The notes: generated from the letters alone by a model not told the origin. Shown: positions 42,875 through 52,314, numbered from the stretch's first letter. The stretch: 64,000 nt of DNA from JAPOKJ01 sp031421635 (GCA_031421635.1 JANOPA010000039.1:1-64000); one strand, 5' to 3'. Translations and numbers: made by a program.

Positions 42875-44941
42875 TTAAACCAGCGCCGCCATGCGGCAAG
42901 CCTGATCAATCGCGCGCTTGGCATCCAGCTCTGCCGCTTCAAAGGCGCCGCCGATCAAGCTCAGTTTCACCCCCTGCCCATTGAGCGCGTCGTATAAGTC
43001 GCGCTTGGGGGTTTGGCCTGCGCAGATGATCACGTTGTCCACCTCAAATAGTTTCGGCTGACCATTCACCAGCGTATGCAAGCCATCATCATCAATCTTG
43101 AGATACTCGACAGCATTAATCATTTGCACACCGCGGCGCCCCATCGTGATGCGGTGGGTCCAACCAGTAGTGCGCCCAAGTGACTTACCCACCGCATCGG
43201 TCTTGCGCTGAAGAAGGTAAACCGTGCGATTCGAAATGGCCACCTTAGGTTCAATACCGGTCACACCACCACGCGGGTGATTTACAAAATCGATGCCCCA
43301 CTCACGCGCGAATACGTCAACATTCAAGGCTCCCGAAGTACCTTCATGGGAGATTAACTCGGCCACATCAAACCCAATTCCGCCAGCGCCCATAATGGCC
43401 ACACGTTTACCAACAGGTTTACGCCCAAGAATGGCATCGATGTAGGGCACCACTTTGGCATGATCGATGCCTTGAAGGGTTGGGCGCCTGGGCTCAATAC
43501 CGGTGGCGATGACGACTTCGTCGAAACCCTGCTCCAAGAGCATCGCGGCATCAGCGCGAGTATTCAAACGGAGGTCGATTTTGTGGACTTCAATCATGCG
43601 CGCGAAATAGCGTAAGGTCTCGTAGAACTCCTCCTTACCCGGTATTCTTTTTGCCAAGTTGAACTGACCTCCAATCTCGGCGGCCGTATCGAACAAGGTT
43701 ACGTGATGGCCGCGCTGTGCCGCTACGTTGGCATAAGCTAGACCAGCCGGACCTGCACCCACCACCGCGATTCGCCGAATTTTCGAACTCGGACGATAAC
43801 GTAACTCGGTCTCATTGCAAGCACGCGGATTCACCAAGCAACTGACCTGCTGACGACCTCCAAAGGTGTGGTCCAGGCAAGCCTGATTACAAGCAATGCA
43901 GGTATTGATTTCATCTTCTCTGCCCTGTAGAGCCTTCAGCACCAACTCGGCGTCGGCCAACATGGGCCGCGCCATCGAGACCAGATCGCAGTCTCCACGC
44001 GCCAATACATTCTCAGCCACTGAGGGCATATTGATTCGGTTACTGGTGATGACGGGAATATTCAATTCTTTGCGAAGACGGCCACTCACCTGAGCGAAGG
44101 CCGCGCGCGGCACCATCGTTGCGATGGTCGGCACGGGTGCTTCATGCCAGCAAAAATGCGTGCTCATGATGTTCACTCCCGCGCCCTCAATGGCTTTTGC
44201 CAGCGAGACGACTTCCGCCCACGATAGACCGCCGTCCAGCATATCCATAGCCGAAATACGAAAGATCACAATAAAGTTCTCGCCAACGGCTGCGCGTATG
44301 CGGCGCACCACCTCTACCGGAAAGCGGATTTGGTTTTCCCAAGAACCTCCCCAGCGATCCGTTCTCAAATTGGTTTTACGCACCAGAAAAGTACTAATCA
44401 GATAACCCGCTGAACCAATGATTTCTACACCGTCGTACCCTGCGCGTTTGGCCATCAGGGCACACTGAGTGAAGTCCGCAATTTGCTTCTCGATACCGAC
44501 TTCATCGAGCTCGTTGGGCCGATACGCGCCGATGCGTGACTTGACGGCTGAGGCCGCGACACAGCGCTCCGTGCGCGCCAAGGGGCCCGTGTGAAGAATT
44601 TGCAGGCAGATTTTTACGTCGGAGTCGGCGGCGTGGACGGCGTTGGTGATCAGCTTATGTTGATCAGACTCCGCAAGGGTCGACAACTTACTCCCCGACC
44701 CACCCTCCTCGTTAGGAGCGATTCCTCCCGTGATAATCATGCCGACGCCACCCCGTGCGCGCTCGGCGAAATATTCAGCCATGCGCTCAAAGCCGTTCTC
44801 AGCCTCTTCAAGGCCAGTGTGCATCGAGCCCATCAAAATACGATTTTTTAAGCTGACAAAACCTAGATTTAGTGGGGAGAACACGTGCGGGTAACGTTTG
44901 AGCCCGGTTTCGGGAAAAGGGGGCGCTAACGTTTCGGTCAT
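42875..44941 (-). CDS. fadH: 2,4-dienoyl-CoA reductase-like FMN/FAD/4Fe-4S flavoprotein
   Basis: The start at ATG 44941 follows CAGGAG; five more codons are open upstream. The 688 residues contain an FMN TIM barrel (HVFSPLNLGFVSLKNRILMGSMHTGLEEAENG), the [4Fe-4S] cysteine cluster CIACNQACLDHTFGG ... SCLVNPRACNE, and FAD/NAD-binding domains (VVGAGPAGLAYANVAAQRGHHVTLFD). This matches FadH, which reduces 2,4-dienoyl-CoA with NADPH in unsaturated fatty-acid oxidation, but the wider family also includes other enoate reductases. It is the first gene of the operon. Confidence 0.9.
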   Translation of the reverse strand: MTETLAPPFPETGLKRYPHVFSPLNLGFVSLKNRILMGSMHTGLEEAENGFERMAEYFAERARGGVGMIITGGIAPNEEGGSGSKLSTLAESDQHKLITNAVHAADSDVKICLQILHTGPLARTERCVAASAVKSRIGAYRPNELDEVGIEKQIADFTQCALMAKRAGYDGVEIIGSAGYLISTFLVRKTNLRTDRWGGSWENQIRFPVEVVRRIRAAVGENFIVIFRISAMDMLDGGLSWAEVVSLAKAIEGAGVNIMSTHFCWHEAPVPTIATMVPRAAFAQVSGRLRKELNIPVITSNRINMPSVAENVLARGDCDLVSMARPMLADAELVLKALQGREDEINTCIACNQACLDHTFGGRQQVSCLVNPRACNETELRYRPSSKIRRIAVVGAGPAGLAYANVAAQRGHHVTLFDTAAEIGGQFNLAKRIPGKEEFYETLRYFARMIEVHKIDLRLNTRADAAMLLEQGFDEVVIATGIEPRRPTLQGIDHAKVVPYIDAILGRKPVGKRVAIMGAGGIGFDVAELISHEGTSGALNVDVFAREWGIDFVNHPRGGVTGIEPKVAISNRTVYLLQRKTDAVGKSLGRTTGWTHRITMGRRGVQMINAVEYLKIDDDGLHTLVNGQPKLFEVDNVIICAGQTPKRDLYDALNGQGVKLSLIGGAFEAAELDAKRAIDQACRMAALV

Positions 44942-45029
44942 AGGTGCTCCTGTCAAAGAGGGTTGGGTCTTTGAATAGTATCGGCAAAGGAAAAGACCGC
45001 GAAAGTCCTTCCTGTAAATGTGGATGCGC

Positions 45030-45578
45030 TCAGGGCTTAATGGGCTTGACGGCCCCGCAGTCGGCCGCCAGCCACTTGGCTGAAATGGTCATACGGCTCG
45101 CCTTGGTCGATTTGCCTTGGGATTCGATCCAGCCGGAATAGGCTTTATCGCTCGCGTAGATGAACTCGCCCTTTCCTTGGGTACCATCTTTGCAAGAAAA
45201 CGCCATTTTGGCAGTATTGCCCGACCAACTCAGGTTTTGCTTGCATCCTTCGGGCGTCGCACCCGCGGAAGGCTCCGACTTCGCCATTTCAGGCGTAATG
45301 CAGACTTTGCTGGCGCCGTCTTTGCTCATCATGGCACCGTTGCCGGCCATCATTTTTTCCATTTGGGCGCGCTGCGCAGCGGGCATACTTGCCATTTGAG
45401 CATCCATCTGTGCACGGGCGGCATCGAGCTCTAGGCTGGAGATTTTATTCTCCCAAAGACCTACCGCGATCGCCTTGGGCTGCGCGATGGCAGTCGTGGA
45501 AAACAAAAGACAAAAGGCCGCAAGCCAGCTTCCGACGCGGCCTATAAACTGTGAAGCGAAATTGGAAATTGGGTGCAT
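45030..45578 (-). CDS. DUF3617 domain protein, secreted
   Basis: The 182-residue protein has a signal peptide (SWLAAFCLLFSTTAIAQ) and the DUF3617 pattern: PKAIAVGLWENKISSLELDA near the N-terminus, SKVCITPEMA, CKQNLSWSGNTAKMAFSC and ending SRMTISAKWLAADC. Four or five cysteines suggest disulfides in the periplasm. The function of the family is unknown. It ends 88 bp before the FadH-like start region and is divergent from the DUF455 gene. Confidence 0.88.
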   Translation of the reverse strand: MHPISNFASQFIGRVGSWLAAFCLLFSTTAIAQPKAIAVGLWENKISSLELDAARAQMDAQMASMPAAQRAQMEKMMAGNGAMMSKDGASKVCITPEMAKSEPSAGATPEGCKQNLSWSGNTAKMAFSCKDGTQGKGEFIYASDKAYSGWIESQGKSTKASRMTISAKWLAADCGAVKPIKP

Positions 45579-45640
45579 AAATCCTCCTATGGGCTAGTCT
45601 ATACCGAACCCCGAACGCCTTCAATCATTCCGGTCTGCGA

Positions 45641-45682
45641 TTTTCGACCTGCTTATTTCGACCTGCTTATTTCGACCTGCTA
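45641..45682. repeat. 14-bp tandem repeat, three copies
   Basis: Three consecutive copies of WTTTCGACCTGCTW (variation only at the first and last base) lie between the divergent DUF3617 and DUF455 genes. They may contain part of either promoter or be slippage products. Confidence 0.85.
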
Positions 45683-45720
45683 ATTCTGGCCTGGGAATGG
45701 CGGCCAGAGAATAGGCGCGC

Positions 45721-46608
45721 TTGCGTAACGTCCTCCGTGGCACTGTTAAACTAGGTGCCAGAGAGAATCGCTTGCAGCCCGTATCCGCACCCCAAAAAAC
45801 CACTCGCTTTACTTCAAGCCTTCGAGCCGATGCTCTGTCCGTGCTGACCTTGATGTTGCCCGCCGAAAAGTGTGAAGCGACGAACCAGCTCATAGGGCAG
45901 GTGGAAACTCTCACTCCCGAAGCGATCAATGCCCGCATTGCTGAGCCTAGTAACTTGCCCGGTCGCCCTGCAAAGCCTTCTATGACCGACCCAAGCAAAG
46001 CTCAGCAGCGCAGTATGGCCACCATCGAAGGGCGAGCGGCCTTGATCCATGCTCTCGCCCATATTGAACTCAACGCTGTCAATCTCGCGCTGGATGCGAT
46101 TTGGCGGTTTCCCGATATGCCGGGAAAGTATTATTGCGACTGGCTGTCCGTGGCGCGCGATGAAGCCAAGCACTTCGGCTTACTGGATGCACACTTAGCT
46201 GCACTCGGGTTTCACTATGGCGACTTCACGGCCCATAACGGTTTGTGGGATATGGCGGAATCGACGAAGCATGATGTACTGGCCCGCATGGCACTCGTGC
46301 CACGAACATTAGAGGCTCGTGGACTCGACGCCTCGCCGCAGGTGCGCAACAAACTCCTATCGGCTGGTGACAAAAGGGCGGCTGACATCGTCTCAATCAT
46401 TTTAAATGACGAGGTAGGTCATGTTTACATTGGCAATTATTGGTACAACTGGCTGTGTGCGCAACGCGGACTAGACCCGATCCAAACCTTTAGTGGATTG
46501 GCTGTCAAACACAAAGCTCCTCGAATGCTTTCGCCGCTCAATCTGGTGGCGCGGCGAGCAGCAGGATTTTCTGAAGAGGAGCTCTTGCTGATGCAGGGTG
46601 GGCACTAA
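45721..46608 (+). CDS. DUF455 family ferritin-like protein
   Basis: The protein resembles DUF455, a di-iron ferritin-like (MiaE-related) family. Likely metal ligands are Glu in ALAHIELNAVNLAL, Glu and His in VARDEAKHFGLLDAHL and in ILNDEVGHVYIGNYW. The length from TTG 45721 is 295 residues. The start is uncertain because the first 30 residues are not clearly conserved; TTG at 45771 is an alternative. Function unknown; the MiaE relation suggests a possible oxygenase or hydroxylase role. It converges with the Bug-type gene 31 bp downstream. Confidence 0.85.
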   Translation: MRNVLRGTVKLGARENRLQPVSAPQKTTRFTSSLRADALSVLTLMLPAEKCEATNQLIGQVETLTPEAINARIAEPSNLPGRPAKPSMTDPSKAQQRSMATIEGRAALIHALAHIELNAVNLALDAIWRFPDMPGKYYCDWLSVARDEAKHFGLLDAHLAALGFHYGDFTAHNGLWDMAESTKHDVLARMALVPRTLEARGLDASPQVRNKLLSAGDKRAADIVSIILNDEVGHVYIGNYWYNWLCAQRGLDPIQTFSGLAVKHKAPRMLSPLNLVARRAAGFSEEELLLMQGGH

Positions 46609-46639
46609 TGTGGTGAGTCACAAATTCGCATTCAAAAAG

Positions 46640-47602
46640 CTATTCGGGTTTCGCCCCAGAATACTTAACCAAATTTGCCCAGCGAGCAATATCACTCTTC
46701 ACGAACGCGGCAAACTCCTCCGACGAATTGCCTACCGCTTGGGCCGCATCAGCGTCCAAGCGCTTTCTAAAGCTTTCCGTATGGGTTGCGGCTCGCGCTG
46801 CATCAGCGATCAACTTGGCAACCTGGGACGCCATCTTCGCGGGCCCGAATAGGCCGAACCAGGCGGAGGACTCGAAACCGTTGACGACCTCACTCATAGC
46901 AGGCACGCCAGGCAATTGTGGCAAGCGTTGCATCGCGGTCACCCCTAGGGCTTTGAGCTTGCCGGACTGAATCAGACTGCGCGCATTGCCCACTGCTGCG
47001 AACATCAAGGGCACGTGACCAGCCACTACATCGGCAATTGCCGGGTTGGTCCCCCGATAGGGAATATTCACAATAAAGAGTCCCGCCCTCAGCTTAAAGT
47101 CTTCACCCGCTAAATGGATGGAAGAACCCACCGCTCCGATGGCAAAACTCAACTTCCCGGGGTTCGCCTTAGCATATTGAATCAAGCCTCTGAGATCTTG
47201 ATAGGGCTGCCCAGGATGAGCCACGAGCACCGACGGTGAGCGGGCCACCATGGTGAGCGGAGTGAAATCCAACACCGGATCGAAAGGCAACCTTGGGTAG
47301 AGCGTTGCGTTGATCGTATGACTGGTAAAGCTCAGCAACAAGGTATTGCCATCAGGGCTTGCCTTCGCCACGGCCTCGGCGGCGATATTACCTCCGGCTC
47401 CGGCGCGATTCTCAACCACAACCGTGCGGCTAAGCAGACGGGCCATTTCCGGTGCGATCTCTCGGGCCAACATATCGGTGCTCCCGCCTGGAGGTGCCCC
47501 CACCAAAATACGCAGCACAGAACTCGACTGAGCTTGCGAGGTAGGCGAACTCGCGCCCATCAAACTCACAGCGATGGCACTCAGCGTAGCTCTTCGATTC
47601 AT
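46640..47602 (-). CDS. Bug-family tripartite tricarboxylate transporter substrate-binding protein
   Basis: The 320-residue periplasmic protein starts with a signal (SAIAVSLMGASSPTSQAQSS) and has the Bug fold: LRILVGAPPGGSTDMLAREIAPEMARLLSRTVVVENRAGAGGNIAAEAVAKASPDG, then SFAIGAVGSSIHLAGEDFK. No tctA or tctB gene accompanies it. It is the last of three genes with the dienelactone hydrolase-rhodanese fusion and a GST, suggesting a common inducer or substrate. Confidence 0.92.
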   Translation of the reverse strand: MNRRATLSAIAVSLMGASSPTSQAQSSSVLRILVGAPPGGSTDMLAREIAPEMARLLSRTVVVENRAGAGGNIAAEAVAKASPDGNTLLLSFTSHTINATLYPRLPFDPVLDFTPLTMVARSPSVLVAHPGQPYQDLRGLIQYAKANPGKLSFAIGAVGSSIHLAGEDFKLRAGLFIVNIPYRGTNPAIADVVAGHVPLMFAAVGNARSLIQSGKLKALGVTAMQRLPQLPGVPAMSEVVNGFESSAWFGLFGPAKMASQVAKLIADAARAATHTESFRKRLDADAAQAVGNSSEEFAAFVKSDIARWANLVKYSGAKPE

Positions 47603-47625
47603 TTTGGGAACCTGAATAAATAGCC

Positions 47626-48270
47626 TTAGTTCGGTAAGGGGTGGCCGGGCATCAATTTATAAGGATGCACCCAGCCGGGTAGCCTTTGGATGCGCGCTAA
47701 CCACGCACCTACATGAGGATAGTCCGCCCAGTCCACACCAAACTCGTCATTCCAAAACAGATAGCCACACATCGAGAAATCAGCAATGGTCGGTCGCTCA
47801 CCCAACGCGAAAAGGTGAGTCGTTAAATGAGTATTCAACACACCGAGGGCGGCCTTGACGCGTCCTCGTAAAAATTCTGTCACGGGTGTTTGCCCAGTTT
47901 TTTGAAACTGCTCAAAATATCGCAGTGTCGCAATGTTGGCGGTGAGCTTATGGTTATCGAATAACATCCAACGCAGAATCTCACGTCGTTCTTCCTCGAC
48001 GCGCGGGCCGTATTGACCCAGCTTCTCAGCGAGATAGTCGAGAATCACCCCAGACTGACTCAGCACCTTGGCCTTATGTTCCAACACGGGCACCTCGCCC
48101 ATGACATTGATAGCGCGATACTCTGGAGTACGAGTTTCACCTTTAAAGAAATCAACGAACCGGGGAGACCAGGAAGCACCACATAATTGCAGCATCAAGG
48201 CCACTTTGTAGGCATTGCCAGACTGCGCAAAGCAGTGAAGAACATATTCCGCTTTTTTCGTCTCGGCCAT
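47626..48270 (-). CDS. Glutathione S-transferase family protein
   Basis: The 214-residue protein has the N-terminal GST fold (YVLHCFAQSGNAYKVALMLQLCGASW, NVMGEVPVLEHKAKVLSQSGVILDYLAEKLG) and a helical domain with RPTIADFSMCGYLFW. It starts 2 bp after the upstream fusion gene and ends 23 bp before the Bug gene, so it is translated from the same mRNA. The catalytic residue at the N-terminal Ser/Cys position could be S17. Role unknown. Confidence 0.92.
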   Translation of the reverse strand: MAETKKAEYVLHCFAQSGNAYKVALMLQLCGASWSPRFVDFFKGETRTPEYRAINVMGEVPVLEHKAKVLSQSGVILDYLAEKLGQYGPRVEEERREILRWMLFDNHKLTANIATLRYFEQFQKTGQTPVTEFLRGRVKAALGVLNTHLTTHLFALGERPTIADFSMCGYLFWNDEFGVDWADYPHVGAWLARIQRLPGWVHPYKLMPGHPLPN

Positions 48271-48272
48271 TT

Positions 48273-49376
48273 TTATTTGTCCTTGGTTTCGATGGGCAGA
48301 CCCGCTTTCTTCCAGGCGCCGAAGCCTCCATCAAGATGAGCCACGTTGGGCAGCACGCCCATGTCTTGCACGGTGGCCGTGGCTAGGGCCGAGCGCCAAG
48401 CGGCTGCGCAAAAGAAAAGATATTGTTTGGTTGGGTCAAACTCTGGCTTGTAATAGGGGCTCGCCGGATCTACCCAAAACTCAAGCATGCCGCGCGGCGC
48501 ATGGAGGGCACCGGGAATCGTGCCATCGCGGGTGAGCTCTCTCGGATCACGGATATCCACGAAAACCACATTGTCCTGTCCGTGCAGGGCCTTAGCCTCG
48601 TCAATGCTCACCGTCTTAATCTTGCTGGTGGCTTCATCGACCATGTCCTTATGGCTCCGCACACTGGTGAGATTGGCAGGCTTGAGATGCTTGGCAAAAA
48701 ACGCCAGGCTGCGCTCAAGTGCGAGATCGGACGACTCCTGGTGGTAGTCAGGATGAGCCGCGCGATTAAACCCGTGGCCTGCGGGATACACAAACAAAGG
48801 TGCACCAAAATTAGCCTCTTTCACCTTGCCTACAATTTCACCGGTAATCATCGGGTCTTTTTCGCCAAAGTGAAACATGACCGGTGCTTGAGTGCGTTCA
48901 TGCAAGAACGGTACCGTGCGACCGCCATAGAAACTGACGGCCGGCAAGCCAAGTCGGGTCGCCGCTAAATATGCCACGGAACCACCCCAACAATACCCCA
49001 CAACACCGCACGGCAATGCCCGTCCTTGATCGTCCTTCGCCAAGTGCAACTGCGCCGTTCGAATATCCCGCAGTGGCCCATCCATGCCAATTTTATCTAC
49101 CAGAGTACGACCCTTAGCCGTGCTCTCTGGGTTATAGGCAAGTTCCACATTGGGTTCTGCGCGATCAAAAAAACAAGGGGCGATGGCGACATAACCAGCC
49201 TTGGCATATTGCTCTTGCAATACCCAACGAATGTGCTCGTTCACACCAAAAATTTCTTGGACGACGATCACCGCACCCTTGGGATGATCTGCAAACTCGC
49301 CGCTCGGGCGTGCCACCCAGGCCTGAATTTGAACCCCATCGAGGCTAGTGAGCAAATTTTTTTCTAGTGTTGACAT
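48273..49376 (-). CDS. Dienelactone hydrolase-rhodanese fusion protein
   Basis: Residues 1-235 form a dienelactone hydrolase domain with Cys129 (VGYCWGGS), Asp174 (GEKDPMI) and His201 (PAGHGFN), plus the conserved Glu in VVQEIFGVNEH. Residues about 250-365 form a rhodanese domain: IDEAKALHGQDNVVFVDIRDPREL, PGALHAPRGMLEF, and an active-site loop centred on Cys323 in FFCAAAWRSALA, ending HLDGGFGAWKKAG. The two are joined by a charged linker (SHKDMVDEATSKIK). The loop lacks the small glycine of the classic C-x2-G-x-R motif. It leads an operon with a GST and a Bug protein. Confidence 0.92.
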   Translation of the reverse strand: MSTLEKNLLTSLDGVQIQAWVARPSGEFADHPKGAVIVVQEIFGVNEHIRWVLQEQYAKAGYVAIAPCFFDRAEPNVELAYNPESTAKGRTLVDKIGMDGPLRDIRTAQLHLAKDDQGRALPCGVVGYCWGGSVAYLAATRLGLPAVSFYGGRTVPFLHERTQAPVMFHFGEKDPMITGEIVGKVKEANFGAPLFVYPAGHGFNRAAHPDYHQESSDLALERSLAFFAKHLKPANLTSVRSHKDMVDEATSKIKTVSIDEAKALHGQDNVVFVDIRDPRELTRDGTIPGALHAPRGMLEFWVDPASPYYKPEFDPTKQYLFFCAAAWRSALATATVQDMGVLPNVAHLDGGFGAWKKAGLPIETKDK

Positions 49377-49514
49377 TTCTTTTTTCCATAAGGAACTTCG
49401 ATAGCGATAGTGTATCGATATTGGGTGTCGCGGCAGAGCACTAAGAATGTGTCATCCGAATTGAGCGACTAATTCTAGTTTGGCACAATAGCGACTACCC
49501 TTTTAGGAGACAAC

Positions 49515-50171
49515 ATGAAACTTGAACTTTACTTTGCACCTGGCGCTTGCTCTTTTGTGCCGCATTTCGGACTAGAGGCGATTCAGGCGGCCACCGGCCA
49601 AACTTTTGAGCCTAGGCTTGTCAAGCTTCATAAAGGCGAAAACAAAGCGCCGGAATATCTTGCGCTCAACCCCAACGCACAGGTGCCGGTGCTGGTGGTG
49701 GATGGCGAGCCGCTCACTCAGATTGTCGCCATCTGCGATTTTCTGGATCGAAGCTTTCCGCAAACTAACCTCTTGCCCAAAGATTCCTGGGCTCGCGCAC
49801 AAGCCCTCTCCGATCTCGCTTGGTTTAACAACACCGTGCACCCCACGTTTACACATTTTTTCATGCCCCATAAATTTGCCGCCGATGATGAGTCGCAGGC
49901 GTCCATGAAGGCCAAAAGCGTCAGTGACTACCCGCAATTGATTGAGCGTATTCAGGCTAAATTGGGAGACCAAACCTTCTTGGGTGGCAGCGCCCCAAAC
50001 CTGCTCGATGCTTACGCCTTGGTCTTATATCGCTGGGGTGGGATCACTGGAATCAATCCGGCGAGCATTCCGAAGTATTACGATTACATCGAAAGGCTGG
50101 CTAAACATCCTGCCATCGCCGCCGCCCTTGAGCGCGAACGCATCCCTTTGCATACCTTCAAGGCTGCGTGA
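49515..50171 (+). CDS. Glutathione S-transferase, beta-class-like
   Basis: The 218-residue protein has the beta-class N-terminus MKLELYFAPGACSFVPHFGLEA, with the Cys equivalent of the bacterial GST active-site cysteine at residue 12, and NPNAQVPVLVVDGEPLTQIVAICDFLD. The helical domain has FLGGSAPNLLDAYALVLYRWG. TTTTAGGAGA precedes the ATG by 5 nt. It is divergent from the fusion gene and unlinked to the FAH gene by a 213-bp gap. Confidence 0.9.
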   Translation: MKLELYFAPGACSFVPHFGLEAIQAATGQTFEPRLVKLHKGENKAPEYLALNPNAQVPVLVVDGEPLTQIVAICDFLDRSFPQTNLLPKDSWARAQALSDLAWFNNTVHPTFTHFFMPHKFAADDESQASMKAKSVSDYPQLIERIQAKLGDQTFLGGSAPNLLDAYALVLYRWGGITGINPASIPKYYDYIERLAKHPAIAAALERERIPLHTFKAA

Positions 50172-50384
50172 ATTACCGAGGGCATCCTCTAACTGGCCAA
50201 AAGTCACACTCAACGAACCGTACTGTTTGATAAGATTCCCCTGGTTTGGTGCGGTGCAGTATTATCTATGCACCGCTTTTCCGCATCGCTCAACATTCAT
50301 CCACACTGCAAGGTTTCCGTCGCTGGCAATAGCTTTGGGGCCTTGGGTGGGTTTTGAGCTCGCTACCGCCTCAGGGGATACGAT

Positions 50385-51152
50385 TTGCCGCAACATTGGA
50401 TTAGGTTCGTTCATCTTGGCGTGACTCACTTTGGCTTGCTTCAAGGACAGGAGATCGCACAGTATCAAGGTGACATGTTCGGCCAAGCGGCGGCCACCGG
50501 TCAATTCGTCAAGCTCTCCGATGTCACCGTGCTGATGCCCTGTGTTCCAACGAAAGTCGTCGCCCTCTGGAATAACTTCAAAGCCCTGGGCGAAAAGCTG
50601 CAACTCAGCGCACCGCCTGAGCCCTTGTATTTTCTTAAGTCTCCGAACTCCTGGCTGAATCCGGGTGAGAACATCAAAAAGCCCGCCTGTGACGGCAAAA
50701 TTGTTTACGAAGGCGAACTCGGGATTGTGATCGGCAAAACCGCTGCGGGCGTGCCTGAACATGAGGCACTGGCCCATGTTTTTGGATATACCTGCGCCAA
50801 TGATGTGACGCACGCCGAAATTTTGAATCGCGATGCCAGCTTTGCGCAATGGGTACGCGCCAAGGGTTTCGACACTTTCTGTCCACTTGGGCCCGTGATC
50901 GCCACCGGCCTAGACCCCCAGGCCTTAGTGGTCACCACTAAACTGAACGGTGAGCTTCGCCAAAATTATCCCGTGAGCGATATGCGCTTCAGCGTAGCGC
51001 AATTGGTCAGCAAGATCTCTCATGACATGACGCTGTTCCCCGGCGACATCATTTTGTGTGGCACCTCCATCGGGGTAGGCTCGATGAAGCCCGGTAGCGA
51101 CGTTGAAATTGAAATCGCGGGCATTGGCAGCCTAAGCAACAAGTTTATATAG
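50385..51152 (+). CDS. Fumarylacetoacetate hydrolase-family protein
   Basis: The 255-residue protein has the FAH fold: LWNNFKALGEKL, PLYFLKSPNSWLNPGENI, metal-binding VYEGELGIVIGKTA, YTCANDVTHAEIL, and a terminal CGTSIGVGSMKPGSDVEIEIAGIGSLSN. The family includes 2-hydroxyhepta-2,4-diene-1,7-dioate isomerases, acylpyruvases and oxaloacetate decarboxylases. TTG 50385 is the start, supported by AGGGGA upstream. It is 17 bp before the PanE-like gene, so the two are probably one operon. Confidence 0.9.
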   Translation: MPQHWIRFVHLGVTHFGLLQGQEIAQYQGDMFGQAAATGQFVKLSDVTVLMPCVPTKVVALWNNFKALGEKLQLSAPPEPLYFLKSPNSWLNPGENIKKPACDGKIVYEGELGIVIGKTAAGVPEHEALAHVFGYTCANDVTHAEILNRDASFAQWVRAKGFDTFCPLGPVIATGLDPQALVVTTKLNGELRQNYPVSDMRFSVAQLVSKISHDMTLFPGDIILCGTSIGVGSMKPGSDVEIEIAGIGSLSNKFI

Positions 51153-51169
51153 TCTTAAGGAAATTCATC

Positions 51170-52180
51170 TTGAAAATTGCGGTGGTAGGAGCAGGCGCCA
51201 TTGGAGGCTTGGTCGGTGTCAAGCTTGCCCTCGCGGGTGAGGAGGTGACCTTCATGGTGCGTGGCGCTAATCTTAGCGCCATTCAAGCTAAGGGAATGAA
51301 ACTGGTGTTACACGATGCGACCGAGCTGGTCGCAACGAATGTCAAAGCCAGCAATGATTACAGCGCAACGGGCCCGCAAGATCTTGTCATTCTGGCCGTT
51401 AAGGCCAATCAAGTCGAAGCCTTGCTGGGTGATTTACCCAAGTTATTTGGCCCTAATACCATGGTCTTGACCATGCAAAACGGTGTTCCGTTTTGGTATT
51501 TTCACAAGCATGGTGGTCACTTGCAAGGCACCAGCGTTCAAAGCGTTGACCCGACGGGCGCCCTCATGGCGGGAATTCCCGCTGAGCGAGTCATCGGTTG
51601 CGTGGTGTATCCCGCTTCTGAATTGGTTGAGCCTGGGGTCGTTCACCATATAGAGGGTGATCGTTTTCCACTCGGTGAGTTGGATGGCCGCATCAGTGAG
51701 CGGGTCACCAAGGTGTCGGAGGTTTTCGTAAAGGCTGGATTCAAAGCACCCGTGCTCGAAAACATTCGCTCTGAGATGTGGCTAAAGCTTTGGGGCAACC
51801 TCACTTTCAACCCTATTAGCAGCTTGAGCCACGCCACCTTGGTGGATATTTGCCAGTTCCCCTTAACCCGCGAGCTTGCCTCTAATATGATGCTTGAGGC
51901 TCAAAGCGTTGCCAACAAACTCGGCATCGAATTCCGGGTGCCGTTGGAAAAACGAATTGCGGGTGCAGAGAAAGTGGGCAAGCATAAAACCTCGATGTTG
52001 CAAGACATTGAGGCCGGTCGCGCTCCAGAAATTGAAGCTCTGGTGGGATCTGTAGCCGAACTCGGGCGCCTGACTCATACTCCTACTCCTCATATCAATA
52101 CTGTCTACGCCCTCGTTAAACTGCTCGCGAAAGTGATGGAGGATTCCTACGGATGTGTACGCGTGATTGCCAAAGATTAG
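51170..52180 (+). CDS. Ketopantoate reductase (PanE/ApbA)-family oxidoreductase
   Basis: The 336-residue protein has the N-terminal NADP-binding VVGAGAIGGLVGVKLALAG and the conserved Lys/Asn pair in EMWLKLWGNLTFNPIS (matching Lys176 and Asn180 in E. coli PanE). TTG at 51170 follows TAAGGAAA. Family members reduce 2-dehydropantoate to pantoate; no other pan gene is nearby, and the preceding FAH gene suggests a catabolic 2-oxo acid role instead. Function between these options is open. Confidence 0.85.
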   Translation: MKIAVVGAGAIGGLVGVKLALAGEEVTFMVRGANLSAIQAKGMKLVLHDATELVATNVKASNDYSATGPQDLVILAVKANQVEALLGDLPKLFGPNTMVLTMQNGVPFWYFHKHGGHLQGTSVQSVDPTGALMAGIPAERVIGCVVYPASELVEPGVVHHIEGDRFPLGELDGRISERVTKVSEVFVKAGFKAPVLENIRSEMWLKLWGNLTFNPISSLSHATLVDICQFPLTRELASNMMLEAQSVANKLGIEFRVPLEKRIAGAEKVGKHKTSMLQDIEAGRAPEIEALVGSVAELGRLTHTPTPHINTVYALVKLLAKVMEDSYGCVRVIAKD

Positions 52181-52314
52181 AGGGCCTCTCAACCCAACTT
52201 GAGGCGCTTGAATGCGATTTGAGAGTCTTCAATCCGATGTTTGTCCACGACGGGAGGCTCCCACGCGTTAAGAACTAGTCTTAGTAAAATGCTGAGTTGA
52301 TGCAAATTTCACAT

